Assembly (NCBI GenBank): GCA_905182575.1
Contig: CAJJCA010000015.1
Span: forward strand, 1 to 43,722
Length of the DNA: 43,722 bases
Direction of reading: 5' to 3'
From: an uncultured Flavobacteriaceae bacterium
Lineage (GTDB): Bacteria; Bacteroidota; Bacteroidia; Flavobacteriales; Flavobacteriaceae
The notes under the pieces: generated by a model
Told to the model about the DNA's origin: nothing
What the model saw: only the letters and a program-made list of their open reading frames with translations
Databases searched by the model: none
In this document: positions 29,772 to 39,065 of the stretch, piece by piece
Layout: each line of letters starts with the position of its first letter
Numbering within the stretch: the first letter of the stretch is position 1
Made by a program: the position numbers and the translations under genes

Positions 29772-31100
29772 TTAAAAGGTCTTGTGATCGTTATATTTAA
29801 CTGTTATTTCATCACTCACATTTAGACCTTCTATGAAATGATGGATTGACGTCTTCGTAATCCCTTCATTTGTTCTGGTGAGATCTTTCAAAGCCTCATA
29901 TGGATTAGGATAACTTTCCCTTCTTAGAATTGTTTGAATTGCTTCGGCAACTACAGCCCAATTATCGTTCAGATCTTTTTTGATTTTTTCTTCATTAATA
30001 ATTAGCTTTTTCAATCCTTTAAGTATAGATTTGAAACCAATAAGTTGGTGACCAAAAGGGACGCCAATATTCCTTAAGACAGTGCTGTCCGTTAGGTCTC
30101 TTTGTAATCTTGAAACAGGAAGTTTTGAGGCAAAATAAATAAGTATCGCATTTGCAATACCAAGGTTTCCTTCAGCATTTTCAAAATCGATGGGGTTTAC
30201 TTTGTGGGGCATAGCAGACGATCCCACTTCACCAGCTTTTATTTTTTGTTTGAAATAGTCCATTGAGATGTAAGTCCAAATGTCTCGACTAAAATCAATG
30301 AAAATCGTGTTGATTCTTTTTAGTGCGTCACAAAGGGCAGCAATTCCGTCGTAATGTTCAATTTGAGTGGTAGGAAAAGAGTAGTCTAGGCCTAAGGTTT
30401 TTTCCACAAAATCTTTCCCAAATTTTCTCCAATCATGATTAGGGTAAGCGACTTTGTGGGCATTGAAATTTCCTGTGGCGCCTGCAAATTTGGCAGAATT
30501 TGGAACTTGCATAAGTGTAGCTTTTTGAGCTTCAATTCGATGGGTGAAAACAGCTATTTCTTTTCCCAAACGTGTTGGCGACGCAGGTTGTCCGTGAGTT
30601 CTTGCCAACATAGAGATGTCTTTGTATTCTTCGGACAATCCCGACATTTTCTCTAACAACTCTTCCAAGTGAGGTAAATATACTTTTTGAATTGCATCTT
30701 TTATTGATAAGGGAATTGCAGTATTGTTGATGTCTTGAGAAGTCAATCCAAAATGAATGAATTCCTTAAACTTGTGTAAATCTAGACGGTCAAATTCTTT
30801 TTTGATGAAATACTCAACAGCCTTTACATCATGATTCGTTGTTTTTTCAATCTCCTTAATTTCTTTTGCATCGTCAGAAGTAAACTGCTCATAAATACTT
30901 CTCAAGTCTTCAAAAAGAGAAGGGTTAAAATCCTTTAAAGGCTCAAGTTTTATTTGGTTAAAGAAATGAAATACTCAATTTCAACTTGTACGCGATATTT
31001 CATTAAAGCTTCTTTCAGAAAAATAAGCTGCAAATTCTTTTGTTTTGGAGCGATAACGTCCATCGATAGGGGAAATCGCATTTAATGCAGTCAATAGCAT
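29772..31100 (-). CDS. purB: Adenylosuccinate lyase, frameshifted near the N-terminus
   Basis: Acts twice in purine synthesis, releasing fumarate from SAICAR and from adenylosuccinate. About 442 aa from the ATG at 31100. The N-terminus LNAISPIDGRY is diagnostic for this lineage. The fumarase/aspartase-superfamily signature with the flexible catalytic-Ser loop is GSSAMPHKVNPIDFENAEGN, and ARTHGQPASPTRLGKE carries the conserved His. An extra base near 31007 and a missing A near 30960 break the first 60 codons; correcting them gives ERSLMKYRVQVEIEYF and TKIKLEPLKDF. The main body (30905-29772) is clean. Confidence 0.93.
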
Positions 31101-31186
31101 GAGTAAAATAATTGTTTATGAGGGTAAAGATACGGTTCTATCAATGATTGGTAAAATCAAATCACAATCAATTATTGAATTTAATT

Positions 31187-31217
31187 AATAAAAATGATCA
31201 TATTGAAAGATCACTTT
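31187..31217 (-). terminator. Terminator of the carboxypeptidase-regulatory-like gene
   Basis: On the minus strand, AAAGTGATC and GATCATTTT pair with one G-T wobble around a nine-base loop (31191-31217), followed by T-rich sequence, just after the stop at 31223. Moderate stability. Confidence 0.55.
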
Positions 31218-31222
31218 GATTT

Positions 31223-31986
31223 TTAAAGCTTGAGAACTCTGAACTCTTCATAGCATCCACTAATCGCTTCCAGTATTTGTAAGTCATTGGATTCTTTGAT
31301 GAAATTGTCTGAATAATTACAGTTTCTTAAAATATCATCAATATTATATCTTTCGATTTTAAGGAGTTGCATCAATATTTCACGATCAAACTTTGAAGCC
31401 AAAAGGTTTTTGATCTCATCATTTTCTCTCATTTTCTTGAGTTTCTTCATTTGAAGCGGATTTTTACCGAACAAATTATGTAAATAATCTGCAGGGTTGA
31501 AAAGAGTAGCAAAGGTTTTAGAAATAGAGTAGGGGTTTCGACTTCCTCCTTCATATCCAGAATTTGGTAGTCCAGGAATACTATACCTCCCCGCCGGAGT
31601 TTAATCGGGACTTTTTTTACATCAATGTCCAAGTAACCTGTCAGTTGATAAGGTCTTAGGATGATTTCTTCAAGGGCAAAAGCAAGTTCGGTTAATTTGA
31701 ATTTCGAATTTTTAAATTTAACCATGTCTTGAGTTACAGCAACTTTTAGAGGTTTAAATCCTAAATAGGAAAAGTACAAAGTATCATTCACTTTAGCCGG
31801 GATTTCGAAAACTCCCTTTTCATTGGTAGTCGCACCAACGATTATGTTTAAGTTAACAACATGAACACTTTCCATGGGAAAACCAGTAACCTCATTTTCT
31901 ACAATTGCACTAAAACTTTGATATATCTCCTGCGCATTGATAGAAATAACTTTGATAAAACACAAAAAGATTAAAACTTTTTTCAT
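31223..31986 (-). CDS. Carboxypeptidase-regulatory-like domain protein (secreted), frameshifted
   Basis: About 254 aa. The ATG at 31986 starts a signal peptide (MKKVLIFLCFIKVISINAQ). The following beta-sandwich (VENEVTGFPMESVHVVNLNIIVGATTNEKGVFEIPAKVNDTLYFSYLGFK, in parts) is the CarboxypepD_reg-like fold seen at the start of SusC-type receptors and in free-standing envelope proteins. One shift near 31598-31606 separates it from a helical C-terminal region (LFNPADYLHNLFGKNP, then RENDEIKNLLASKFDRE). No receptor barrel follows, so this is a stand-alone protein. Function unknown; envelope location inferred from the signal peptide. Confidence 0.72.
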
Positions 31987-32053
31987 TAAAATAATTCTCC
32001 TGAAATAGGCCAATTTTCTTTTTAATAAAAATAACAAATTACTGCCTAACAAA

Positions 32054-32628
32054 TCAATATTTTTCATTTAGAAATTTATTTAACTTTTTAATAAATGAGC
32101 ACGATGACTAATTTCATTTTTTTCGTTTAAAGGAAGCTCAGCAAAACTCTGATCGTATCCATCAGGTAAAAAAACAGGATCATAGCCAAACCCTTCGTCA
32201 CCTCTTTTTTTTCTTAAAATTTCACCTTTAATAATTCCCTCAAAAAGATGCTCTTTCCCATCGATTATGAGTGCAATAATAGTTCTGAATTGTGCTTTTC
32301 GATTGGGTTTGTTTTTTAACAAATCAAGGAGTTTGTCCATGTTGTCCTCAGCATTTTTTTGATTTCCTGCAAATCTAGCAGAATATACCCCCGGAGCTCC
32401 CTCCAAACACTCAACTTCTAAGCCTGTGTCATCTGCAAAACAATTTTCATTGAATTTATCATAAACGAACCTTGCTTTTATCAAGGCATTTTCTTCTAAA
32501 GTCTTTCCTGTTTCCTCAATTTCATCATGAAAACCTAGGTCGTCTAAACTTGATAGTTTGTTGTCACCGACTAAAGGAAGGATTTCCTTGATCTTGTTGG
32601 AGTTATGCGTTGCAAAGATTAGTTTCAT
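32054..32628 (-). CDS. rdgB: Non-canonical purine NTP pyrophosphatase (RdgB/HAM1), frameshifted at the 3' end
   Basis: Hydrolyses XTP, ITP and dITP to monophosphates, keeping them out of nucleic acids. 191 aa when corrected. Family motifs: [11 protein letters not shown] (phosphate binding), [45 protein letters not shown] and GFGYDPVF. The final helix is lost to a missing base near 32090; in the next frame it reads [13 protein letters not shown] and ends at TGA 32054-32056, the expected RdgB ending after ISHR. It sits 2 bp downstream of rlmH and is probably co-transcribed with it. Confidence 0.93.
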
Positions 32629-32630
32629 AA

Positions 32631-33104
32631 TTATTGGTGGTGGTAGGGTTCGTTTTTAAGAATGGTGTTGGCGCGATACAATTGTTCTACAAAAAAAAGT
32701 CTTATCATCTGGTTTGAAAAAGTCATTTTAGATAATGATAATTTCTCATGACTTTTTTCAATGACTTCGTCAGAAAACCCATAAGGACCCCCAACGATAA
32801 AAATTAATCGCCTGGAGGGGGACATTCTTTTCTTTTCGATATATTTAGAAAAATCATGAGAATCATATTGTTTACCATTTACATCTAGAAGAATGATACA
32901 ATCACTAGCTTTTGTTTTTTTAATGATCAATTTTCCTTCTTTACTTTTTTGTAATGATTGACTGAGATTTTTTGAGTTTTTTATTTCAGGAATAATTTCA
33001 ATTTCAAAACGATGGTATTTTAGAATCCTTTTATGATACTTATCAATTAAAGCTTTAAGGTTTTTATCCTCTGTTTTTCCAACAAGCAACAAAAGTTTTT
33101 GCAT
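32631..33104 (-). CDS. rlmH: 23S rRNA pseudouridine-1915 N3-methyltransferase
   Basis: SPOUT-class methyltransferase of about 157 aa that completes m3-pseudouridine 1915 in helix 69 of 23S rRNA. The knotted SAM site is [13 protein letters not shown], with [24 protein letters not shown] after it and the characteristic C-terminal YHH ending (PYHHQ). The ATG at 33104 ([11 protein letters not shown]) is preferred over an upstream in-frame start that would add seven residues. Uninterrupted. Confidence 0.95.
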   Translation of the reverse strand: MQKLLLLVGKTEDKNLKALIDKYHKRILKYHRFEIEIIPEIKNSKNLSQSLQKSKEGKLIIKKTKASDCIILLDVNGKQYDSHDFSKYIEKKRMSPSRRLIFIVGGPYGFSDEVIEKSHEKLSLSKMTFSNQMIRLFFVEQLYRANTILKNEPYHHQ

Positions 33105-33149
33105 GACACAAAGGTACAAACTCAATTTGTTTTTATATAAATAAAACAG

Positions 33150-33176
33150 TTGTCCTTTAGATTTGTTTTATCTTTG
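33150..33176 (+). promoter_or_regulatory. Candidate promoter of yihY
   Basis: TATCTTTG (33169-33176) with TTG at 33150-33152 (16-base spacer, slightly short); a second -7-like TAGATTTG lies at 33158-33165. Both are upstream of the apparent TTG start at 33196. Confidence 0.4.
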
Positions 33177-33195
33177 ATTAAAGAAATATTAAGGT

Positions 33196-34093
33196 TTGAA
33201 AAATAAATTAAAACATGATAACAGTGTCCGCAATCTTGTTGCGATTTTGGAATCTTTAAAGCTCCCGGGATATACCTATTTCTCTTTTTATGATCTCTTA
33301 CAGATGTATGTTTCAGGGATTTTAAAAGGGACGCTCTCCTCTCGAGCTGGGAGTATTTCATTTAGCTTTTTTATGGCCCTGTTTCCATTCCTTCTTTTTT
33401 TACTAAACCTTATTGCATTCATTCCAATCGATAATTTTGATAATGTTTTATTTGATTTTCTAGAAAGACTACTTCCTTTAGACAGTCAAAGTTTTTTTAC
33501 AGATATTTTTAATGACATACGTGTCAAGCAGAGAACTGGTTTGCTTTCTTCTGTTTTTTTATTATCAATTTTCTTGACAGCAATCACAATCAAGTTCTAT
33601 TTTTTCTGGATTTGAAGGATCCTACCACGTTGAGCTTTCTCGCAGTCTATTGCGTCAGTATTTGTTTTCCATGATGGTTGCAATTCTTTTGGCTTTTTTA
33701 TTACTTTTTGGTGTTGTTGCCTTTGTGTTTTTTGAAATCTATATTCTCAATAACCTAGAGAGTTTAATACCCAGTGAAATTAATTGGATTCGTTGGGGGC
33801 AAATTTTATTCTATATTATTTTAACTTATTTATCTGTTACGATTCTCACTCAGATTTGCACGATCAACAATAGTTAATTTAAGAGTCTTTGATGACTTGT
33901 CTTCTAGAATATTCTTATCATGAATCAAAAGAGGCTCGTAAGTTTTTCTATTAACCTGCATTTGAAGAGTTTTTGGCCCCTGATCATTCTGGTTTACAAT
34001 ATGAAAGCGCATACTACAAATATGCTCTTATTGGGATTTGAATTAAACGCTACATTAAATCGTCTTAAAAATCAAGATCAATTAAAGTCTTGA
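33196..34093 (+). pseudogene. YihY/BrkB family membrane protein, frameshifted and interrupted
   Basis: Multi-span inner-membrane protein of the YihY/UPF0761 family (once annotated as RNase BN, which it is not). The N-terminal part from the TTG at 33196 is typical: FYDLLQMYVSGILKGTLSSRAGSISFSFFMALFPFLLFLLNL. After a shift near 33590 the frame continues as SSIFSGFEGSYHVELSRSLLRQYLF and two more helices up to TYLSVTIL (about 33845). The expected helices and the YGSIGALL region are then absent; 33846-34010 holds sequence open only on the minus strand. The correct C-terminus resumes at about 34015 (MLLLGFELNATLNRLK) to TGA at 34091-34093. Total length is near normal, so the segment replaces rather than adds to the gene. 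Confidence 0.7.
33846..34012 (-). other. Foreign or chimeric segment inside yihY with a minus-strand open frame
   Basis: About 165 bases in which all plus-strand frames have stops and none resembles YihY. The minus strand is open for about 60 codons with ordinary protein-like composition (for example RFHIVNQNDQGPKTLQMQV and KSSKTLKLTIVDRANLSE). I do not recognise the family. It has no separate promoter, and the apparent ATG at 34012 lies at the junction. It looks like a piece of another gene joined in reverse, by real rearrangement or by assembly. Confidence 0.45.
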
Positions 34094-34122
34094 TCCATTG
34101 CCTAAAGTTGTATTTTTAGAAA

Positions 34123-36576
34123 ATGCATTACTTCGCTGACATTATACTTCCTTTGGGTTTGGACAAACCCTTCACTTATGCGCTAGAAGAAGTCGATTAT
34201 AACCGATTGACTCCAGGTTATCGGGTTGCTGTTTCTTTTGGAAAATTAAAATTTATACTGGAATTATAATTCGACTGCACCAAGTTGCTCCGCAAACCTA
34301 CGATGCGAAGTTTATTGAGATGGTTTTAGATGACACTCCAACCGCTACTCCAGAGCAGTTACAGTTCTGGAATTGGCTTTCTAAATATTATCATAGCAGA
34401 ATGGGAGACATCCTCAGGGCTGCTGTACCCACCACCTTACTCCTCGAAAGTGAAACCCTAGTCGTTAAAAAACAATTGCCTGATGGAATAGAAGAATCGG
34501 TTTTGAGCGATGATGAGTTTCTGGTCTACGAGGCTCTAGATACCAAAGCATTGAGTATAAATGATATTTCTAAAATCTTAAATCGAAAAAATGTACTGGG
34601 CCTATTACAAGGAATGTTTTTAAAAGAATATGTTGACATTCATCAAAAATTAGCCGAAAAGTACATCCCCAAAAAAGTTCGATACATCCGTGTTGCATCA
34701 AAGTTTATTGAGAATGACGAATTAAGAAATCTATTTGAATTATTAAAACACGCACCGAAACAAAAGGAAGTAATGCTTTCTGTTTTTGAAGGAAACCCCA
34801 CAGGAGAAAGTTGGAAAAACGCATTACACTTAATTAAACAAACGGGGAGTAATTCAACAGTTCTGAGAGCTCTGATTACTAAAGGATATCTTGAAGAAAC
34901 TCACCTTCAAGAAGATCGTGTTTTGTATACTTTTGATAAATCTGATAAAGAATATTTACTATCTCCCGGGCAGAAAATCGCCTTGGAAAGTATAAAAGAG
35001 GAGTTGGTTCGCAAGGAAGTGGTGTTATTCCAGGGAATTACTGGTTCAGGAAAAACAGAGGTTTACATGGAGCTCATCGCAGAGGTTTTGGCCAAAGGTG
35101 ATCAGGTTTTATATTTACTTCCTGAAATAGCATTGACTCCTCAAATGGTTCAGCGCCTTCAGGAAAGGTTTGGGAAAAGAGTAGCGGTTTATCATTCAAA
35201 GTTTTCGATACATGAAAGAACGGAGGTGTGGCAGAATATTTTATCAAATAATGAAAATGCTGGAGTAGTGGTCGGGGCAAGATCTTCACTTTTTTTACCT
35301 TTCAAAAAGCTAGGGTTGATCGTGGTAGATGAAGAACACGAGGTTTCTTACAAACAATTTGATCCTTCCCCAAGATATCACGCTCGCGACAGTTCGATCG
35401 TGTTGGCTAGTTTGCATAATGCCAAAGTAATTCTAGGATCAGCAACTCCCTCAATCGAAACTTCATTTAACAGTACGACTGGAAAATACGGATGGGTAAA
35501 GCTCAACGAGCGCTATGGTGGCGTTGCATTGCCTGAAATTGCAACGGTGGATCTCAAAGAAGCCTATCGTAAAAAACAAATGAAAGGTGTTTTTTCTCGG
35601 ACTTTATTAGAGGAAATTTCTAACGCATTAAAAGAGGATAAACAAATTATCTTGTTTCAGAACCGACGTGGTTATGCTCCTGTTCATGAGTGTATAGATT
35701 GTGGTCACATGCCGCAGTGTAATCAGTGTGACGTTACATTAACCTACCATCAGTATTCAGAGAAGCTAAAATGTCATTATTGCGGCTATCAAGTTCCTAA
35801 ACCGACCCAGTGTCATGCTTGTGGGATGACAAACCTAGCCACCAAAGGGGTGGGTACTCAGCAAATTCAAGAACAGGTTGAGCAATTCTTCCCTGGAGGT
35901 TAAAGTAGGCAGAATGGATTGGGACAGCACCCGAGGAAAATGGGATTTTGATAAACTAATAAACTCTTTTACCGCTCAAGAAACAAAAATATTAGTCGGA
36001 ACTCAAATGGTCGTAAAAGGGCTTGACTTTAAACACGTTCGACTTGTTGGAGTGCTAAATGCGGATCATTTACTAAACTTTCCTGATTTTAGATCTCATG
36101 AAAGAACTTACCAGATGTTAAGTCAAGTTGCGGGTAGGGCAGGTAGAAAAAGCGAAAGGGGTAAGGTGATTATTCAAACCTATCAGCCAAAACACCCCAT
36201 CATTCAACAGGTAATAGAGAATGATTATGAAGGCATGCTGAAAGATCAGCTCCATGAGCGAAAGCAGTATTTGTATCCTCCCTTCTATCGTTTGATTCGA
36301 ATCATGATAAAACATAAAGACTTAGAAACAGTAAAACTCGCATCGAATTGGATATTCAATGTGCTCAATCAATCCTATTCGGGTCAAATTCTAGGACCAA
36401 TTTTCCCAAATATTGCTAGGCTCAGGAATTATTATCAGATGCAACTACTGATTAAGGTTGAGAACGATACCTCCAGAAAAGTGATTAAACAATTAATATC
36501 ACAAACTCTCAAAAGCTTTGATGCAATTGGAAAATTTAAATCCACAAGGATCAATGTTGATGTAGATCCTTATTGA
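34123..36576 (+). CDS. priA: Primosomal replication-restart helicase PriA, frameshifted
   Basis: 3'-5' helicase that reloads the replisome at repaired forks. About 817 aa. From the ATG at 34123 the 3'-DNA-binding domain begins MHYFADIILPLGLDKPFTYAL. The helicase core has Walker A (GITGSGKTEVY), the DEEH box (VVDEEHEVSYKQ), GSATPSIET and QVAGRAGR. The zinc module holds eight cysteines in CxxC pairs (CIDCGHMPQCNQCD, KCHYCG, QCHACG). A shift near 34247 (FGK to IYTGII) and an extra G near 35900 (PGGTT where PGVKV is expected) split it. Its 3' end overlaps the LytTR gene by seven bases. Confidence 0.94.
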
Positions 36577-37258
36577 TATTTGGCAAAATTCTCTTTAAAT
36601 GTTAATTTTTGATTTCTACTTAAGGGCAAAATCTTACCATCCATAAAAACATTGTTGCTGTCATGATTAATAACCTTCTTAAGGTTAACAATATAGGACT
36701 TGTGAATTCTCACAAATTGATTTTCGGGTAATCGTGAGATAAAAGCTTTCATCGAAGAAAGAACAACGTAGTTCTTGTTTTGAGTCACGATTTTAACATA
36801 GTCACCCATTGCTTCGATCCATTTGATATTGTTAACCAGCACTTTTTCAGATTTAAGGTTGCATTTAAAATGGATAAAATAATCTTCTTTTTTTTCACTT
36901 AAGTTTACAGGTGTAATTCTTTTAACTAATCTATCAGCTGTTTTTTTAAACCGTTCGTACGAAACAGGTTTTTGAAGACAATCCACAAAACCTTCCTCAA
37001 AAGCTTTGATTGCATCTTGTGGGTTTTTGGTTAACATCACAATCTCAATTTTCTGTTTGAGTTGATCAAAGAGCTCAAAACCGTTGTGAACATTGAGATC
37101 CGAAGAAATGACAGCGAAATCAATCTCATTGTAGTTCAAAAACTCTGAGGCATTGACGGCATCATAGAACTTTAAATAATTTAAAATCACTGAATTTTTT
37201 TAGTAAAGTTGAATCTCTCTACGGAATTGGAGTCTATATAGATGTATTTTAGAGGCAT
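36570..37258 (-). CDS. LytTR response regulator with degenerate receiver domain, frameshifted
   Basis: About 229 aa: a CheY-like domain (residues 1 to about 120) and a LytTR DNA-binding domain (KWIEAMGDYVKIVTQNKNYVVLSSMKAF, FVRIHKSYIVNLKKV). The ATG at 37258 gives MPLKYIYIDSNS; one base is missing near 37190, and a GTG at 37190 would be the only start without it. Alignment by the downstream NGFE motif puts Ser, not Asp, at the phospho-acceptor position (VISSDLN, codon 37104-37106). The first acidic pocket is DSN instead of DDE. The conserved Lys (LQKPV) is kept. Regulation may therefore not use phosphorylation. No histidine kinase gene adjoins it. Confidence 0.85.
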
Positions 37259-37330
37259 TTTACTTTAGGGCTAGTGAAATAAGAATAGTTCTTTGTATAA
37301 ATCTTTTTCTATAAAAAGGAAATAAAATTT

Positions 37331-37361
37331 TGGTACAATTTTAAGTTTAGCTTACTTTTGC
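37331..37361 (+). promoter_or_regulatory. Promoter of the rpsF-rpsR-rplI operon
   Basis: TTG (37331-37333), a 20-base spacer and TACTTTTG (37354-37361) make a full Bacteroidota promoter, 19 bases before the rpsF ATG. Confidence 0.75.
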
Positions 37362-37380
37362 AGCTCTAAAATAAAATATT

Positions 37381-37725
37381 ATGAATCATTATGAAACTGT
37401 TTTCATTTTAAATCCCGTTCTTTCTGACACTCAGACAGAGGAAGCAGTAAAAAAATATGAATCGCTTATTGTCTCTCAAGAAGGCAAAATCGTTCATAAA
37501 GAAAACTGGGGACTTAAGAAGTTAGCTTATCCCATCCAAAACAAAAACAGTGGTTTTTACCATTTGTTTCAATACGAGGCCGAAGGCCCCGCAGTTGATG
37601 CTCTCGAAGTAGAGTTTAGACGCGACGAGAAAGTAATGCGTTACTTGACCGTGAAACTCGATATTCATGCGCATGCATGGGCAGAGAAAAGAAAAAACAG
37701 AAAAGAACCTAAAGTAAAAGCTTAA
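37381..37725 (+). CDS. rpsF: 30S ribosomal protein S6
   Basis: 114-aa bS6, partner of S18 on the small-subunit platform. [16 protein letters not shown], the [23 protein letters not shown] strand-helix and [17 protein letters not shown] are diagnostic. It ends in a lysine-rich tail. First gene of the rpsF-rpsR-rplI operon, five bases before rpsR, and intact. Confidence 0.97.
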   Translation: MNHYETVFILNPVLSDTQTEEAVKKYESLIVSQEGKIVHKENWGLKKLAYPIQNKNSGFYHLFQYEAEGPAVDALEVEFRRDEKVMRYLTVKLDIHAHAWAEKRKNRKEPKVKA

Positions 37726-37730
37726 GAGAA

Positions 37731-38027
37731 ATGTCTAAAATTGAAGATCAGTCCTCAGGGAAAAAAGAAGGTGAAATTAGATATTTAACTCCATTAAATA
37801 TTGACACCAATACTAAGAAGAAATATTGCATGTTTAAAAAATCTGGAATCAAATATGTTGATTACAAAGATCCAGACTTCTTATTAAGATTTGTAAATGA
37901 TCAGGGTAAAATTTTACCTCGCAGATTAACCGGTACTTCGCTGAAATACCAAAGAAAAGTTTCAGTAGCAATCAAAAGAGCACGTCATCTAGGTTTAATG
38001 CCTTATGTCGCTGATCTACTAAAATAA
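37731..38027 (+). CDS. rpsR: 30S ribosomal protein S18
   Basis: 98-aa bS18. The core [37 protein letters not shown] and [27 protein letters not shown] is universal for the family. The N-terminal extension of about 25 residues is usual in Bacteroidota. Intact, seven bases upstream of rplI. Confidence 0.97.
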   Translation: MSKIEDQSSGKKEGEIRYLTPLNIDTNTKKKYCMFKKSGIKYVDYKDPDFLLRFVNDQGKILPRRLTGTSLKYQRKVSVAIKRARHLGLMPYVADLLK

Positions 38028-38034
38028 TATAGTC

Positions 38035-38490
38035 ATGGAATTAATACTAAAAGAAGATATTCAGAATCTTGGGTTTAAAGATGACTTAGTAAAAGTTAAA
38101 AACGGATTCGGAAGAAACTTTCTTATACCAAAAGGAAAAGCAGTATTGGCAACAGTATCTGCGAGAAAAGTTCTTGCTGAGAACTTAAAGCAAAGAGCTT
38201 TTAAAGAGAAAAAAATAGTAGAGGATGCTAATGCTCTTAGGTAAAAAACTATCTAAAGTAGAAATGAAAATTGCCTCAAAGGTAGGATCTGGAAATAAAT
38301 TATTCGGATCTGTCACTGCTCTTGACGTTGCTTCTCTGCCTTCAAAGCAGAAGGCCATGAAATAGATAAGAGTGCAATTTCAATTGCTGGAAAATCTATT
38401 AAAAGATTAGGAAGTTATGAAGCTGAAATTAGACTTCACCGTGAAGTTTTGATTCAGTTCCCTTTCGAAGTGATATCTGAAAAAAAATAA
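38035..38490 (+). CDS. rplI: 50S ribosomal protein L9, frameshifted
   Basis: bL9, a two-domain protein joined by a long helix; about 150 aa when corrected. The N-domain [36 protein letters not shown] is clear. An extra A near 38241 (GCTCTTAGG) and an extra CT pair near 38335 (TCTCTGCC) break the helix and C-domain. Correction reads [18 protein letters not shown] and [20 protein letters not shown], ending [18 protein letters not shown] shift in an operonic ribosomal gene argues for sequence error. A hairpin terminator follows. Confidence 0.93.
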
Positions 38491-38510
38491 TTTAAATTTT
38501 TAAATATTTT

Positions 38511-38539
38511 AATCCCCGCCTTGTGTGGGGATTTTTTTT
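38511..38539 (+). terminator. Terminator of the rpsF-rpsR-rplI operon
   Basis: AATCCCC (38511-38517) pairs with GGGGATT (38527-38533) around a nine-base loop, followed by a run of T, 20 bases after the rplI stop. Confidence 0.85.
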
Positions 38540-38552
38540 GATAAATTTTAAG

Positions 38553-39027
38553 ATGAAATACGCACGCTTAACACTAGAGCAATTTGAAGAACTTCATGAG
38601 GAGTTTTCTCTTTTTTTGGCTTCGCAATCAATCGATAAAAAGAAATGGGACGAATTGAAATCGAAAAATTCTAATATTGTTGCGGAAGAAATGGATTTGT
38701 TTTAGCGATATGGTCTGGGATCGTACCTTGGAAAAAGTTGAATATTTAGAAAATGTGAGTGAGAATCATCTTTTTCTGTTTAAACGCCAAAAGAAATCTA
38801 TTGATTTGATTTTAATTAAGTCTGAAGAAAACGCTCCTTCACTGGTTGCTGTTGGTGCATGGCAATGGTTGATAGAAAACCTAAAGCATACAAGTGTTTC
38901 ATTTTTTCAATCTTCAAAAGCCTTTAATGGAGACTTTAAAGTTGTGATGTTTGGCTTAATAAAGAATGGGGCATCCATTGCAAAGGCAGATCGTTTCGAG
39001 CAGATTAAAAGTTTTCTTTCAAAATAG
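38553..39027 (+). CDS. DUF6495 family protein, frameshifted
   Basis: Flavobacterial protein of unknown function, about 157 aa and cytoplasmic (no signal or membrane segment). The N-terminus MKYARLTLEQFEELHEEFSLFLASQSID is the conserved block of the family. An extra T near 38703 breaks the join at EEMDLFSDMVWDRTLEK; after it come ENHLFLFKRQKKSIDLI and GAWQWLIENLKHTSV. The ATG at 38553 lies only 13 bases after the operon terminator. It runs 38 bp ahead of hisS and is probably co-transcribed with it. Confidence 0.78.
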
Positions 39028-39065
39028 ATACTTTTGTAGCATCTTTGTTAATCACTACTTCATTT

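Noticed and set aside
31101-31222. tRNA or small gene upstream of purB
   Set aside because: No cloverleaf or open frame is present; only a modest terminator hairpin belonging to the neighbouring gene.
33846-34012. Simple inversion of the missing yihY segment
   Set aside because: Neither strand in any frame encodes the missing YihY helices, so flipping the segment does not repair the gene.
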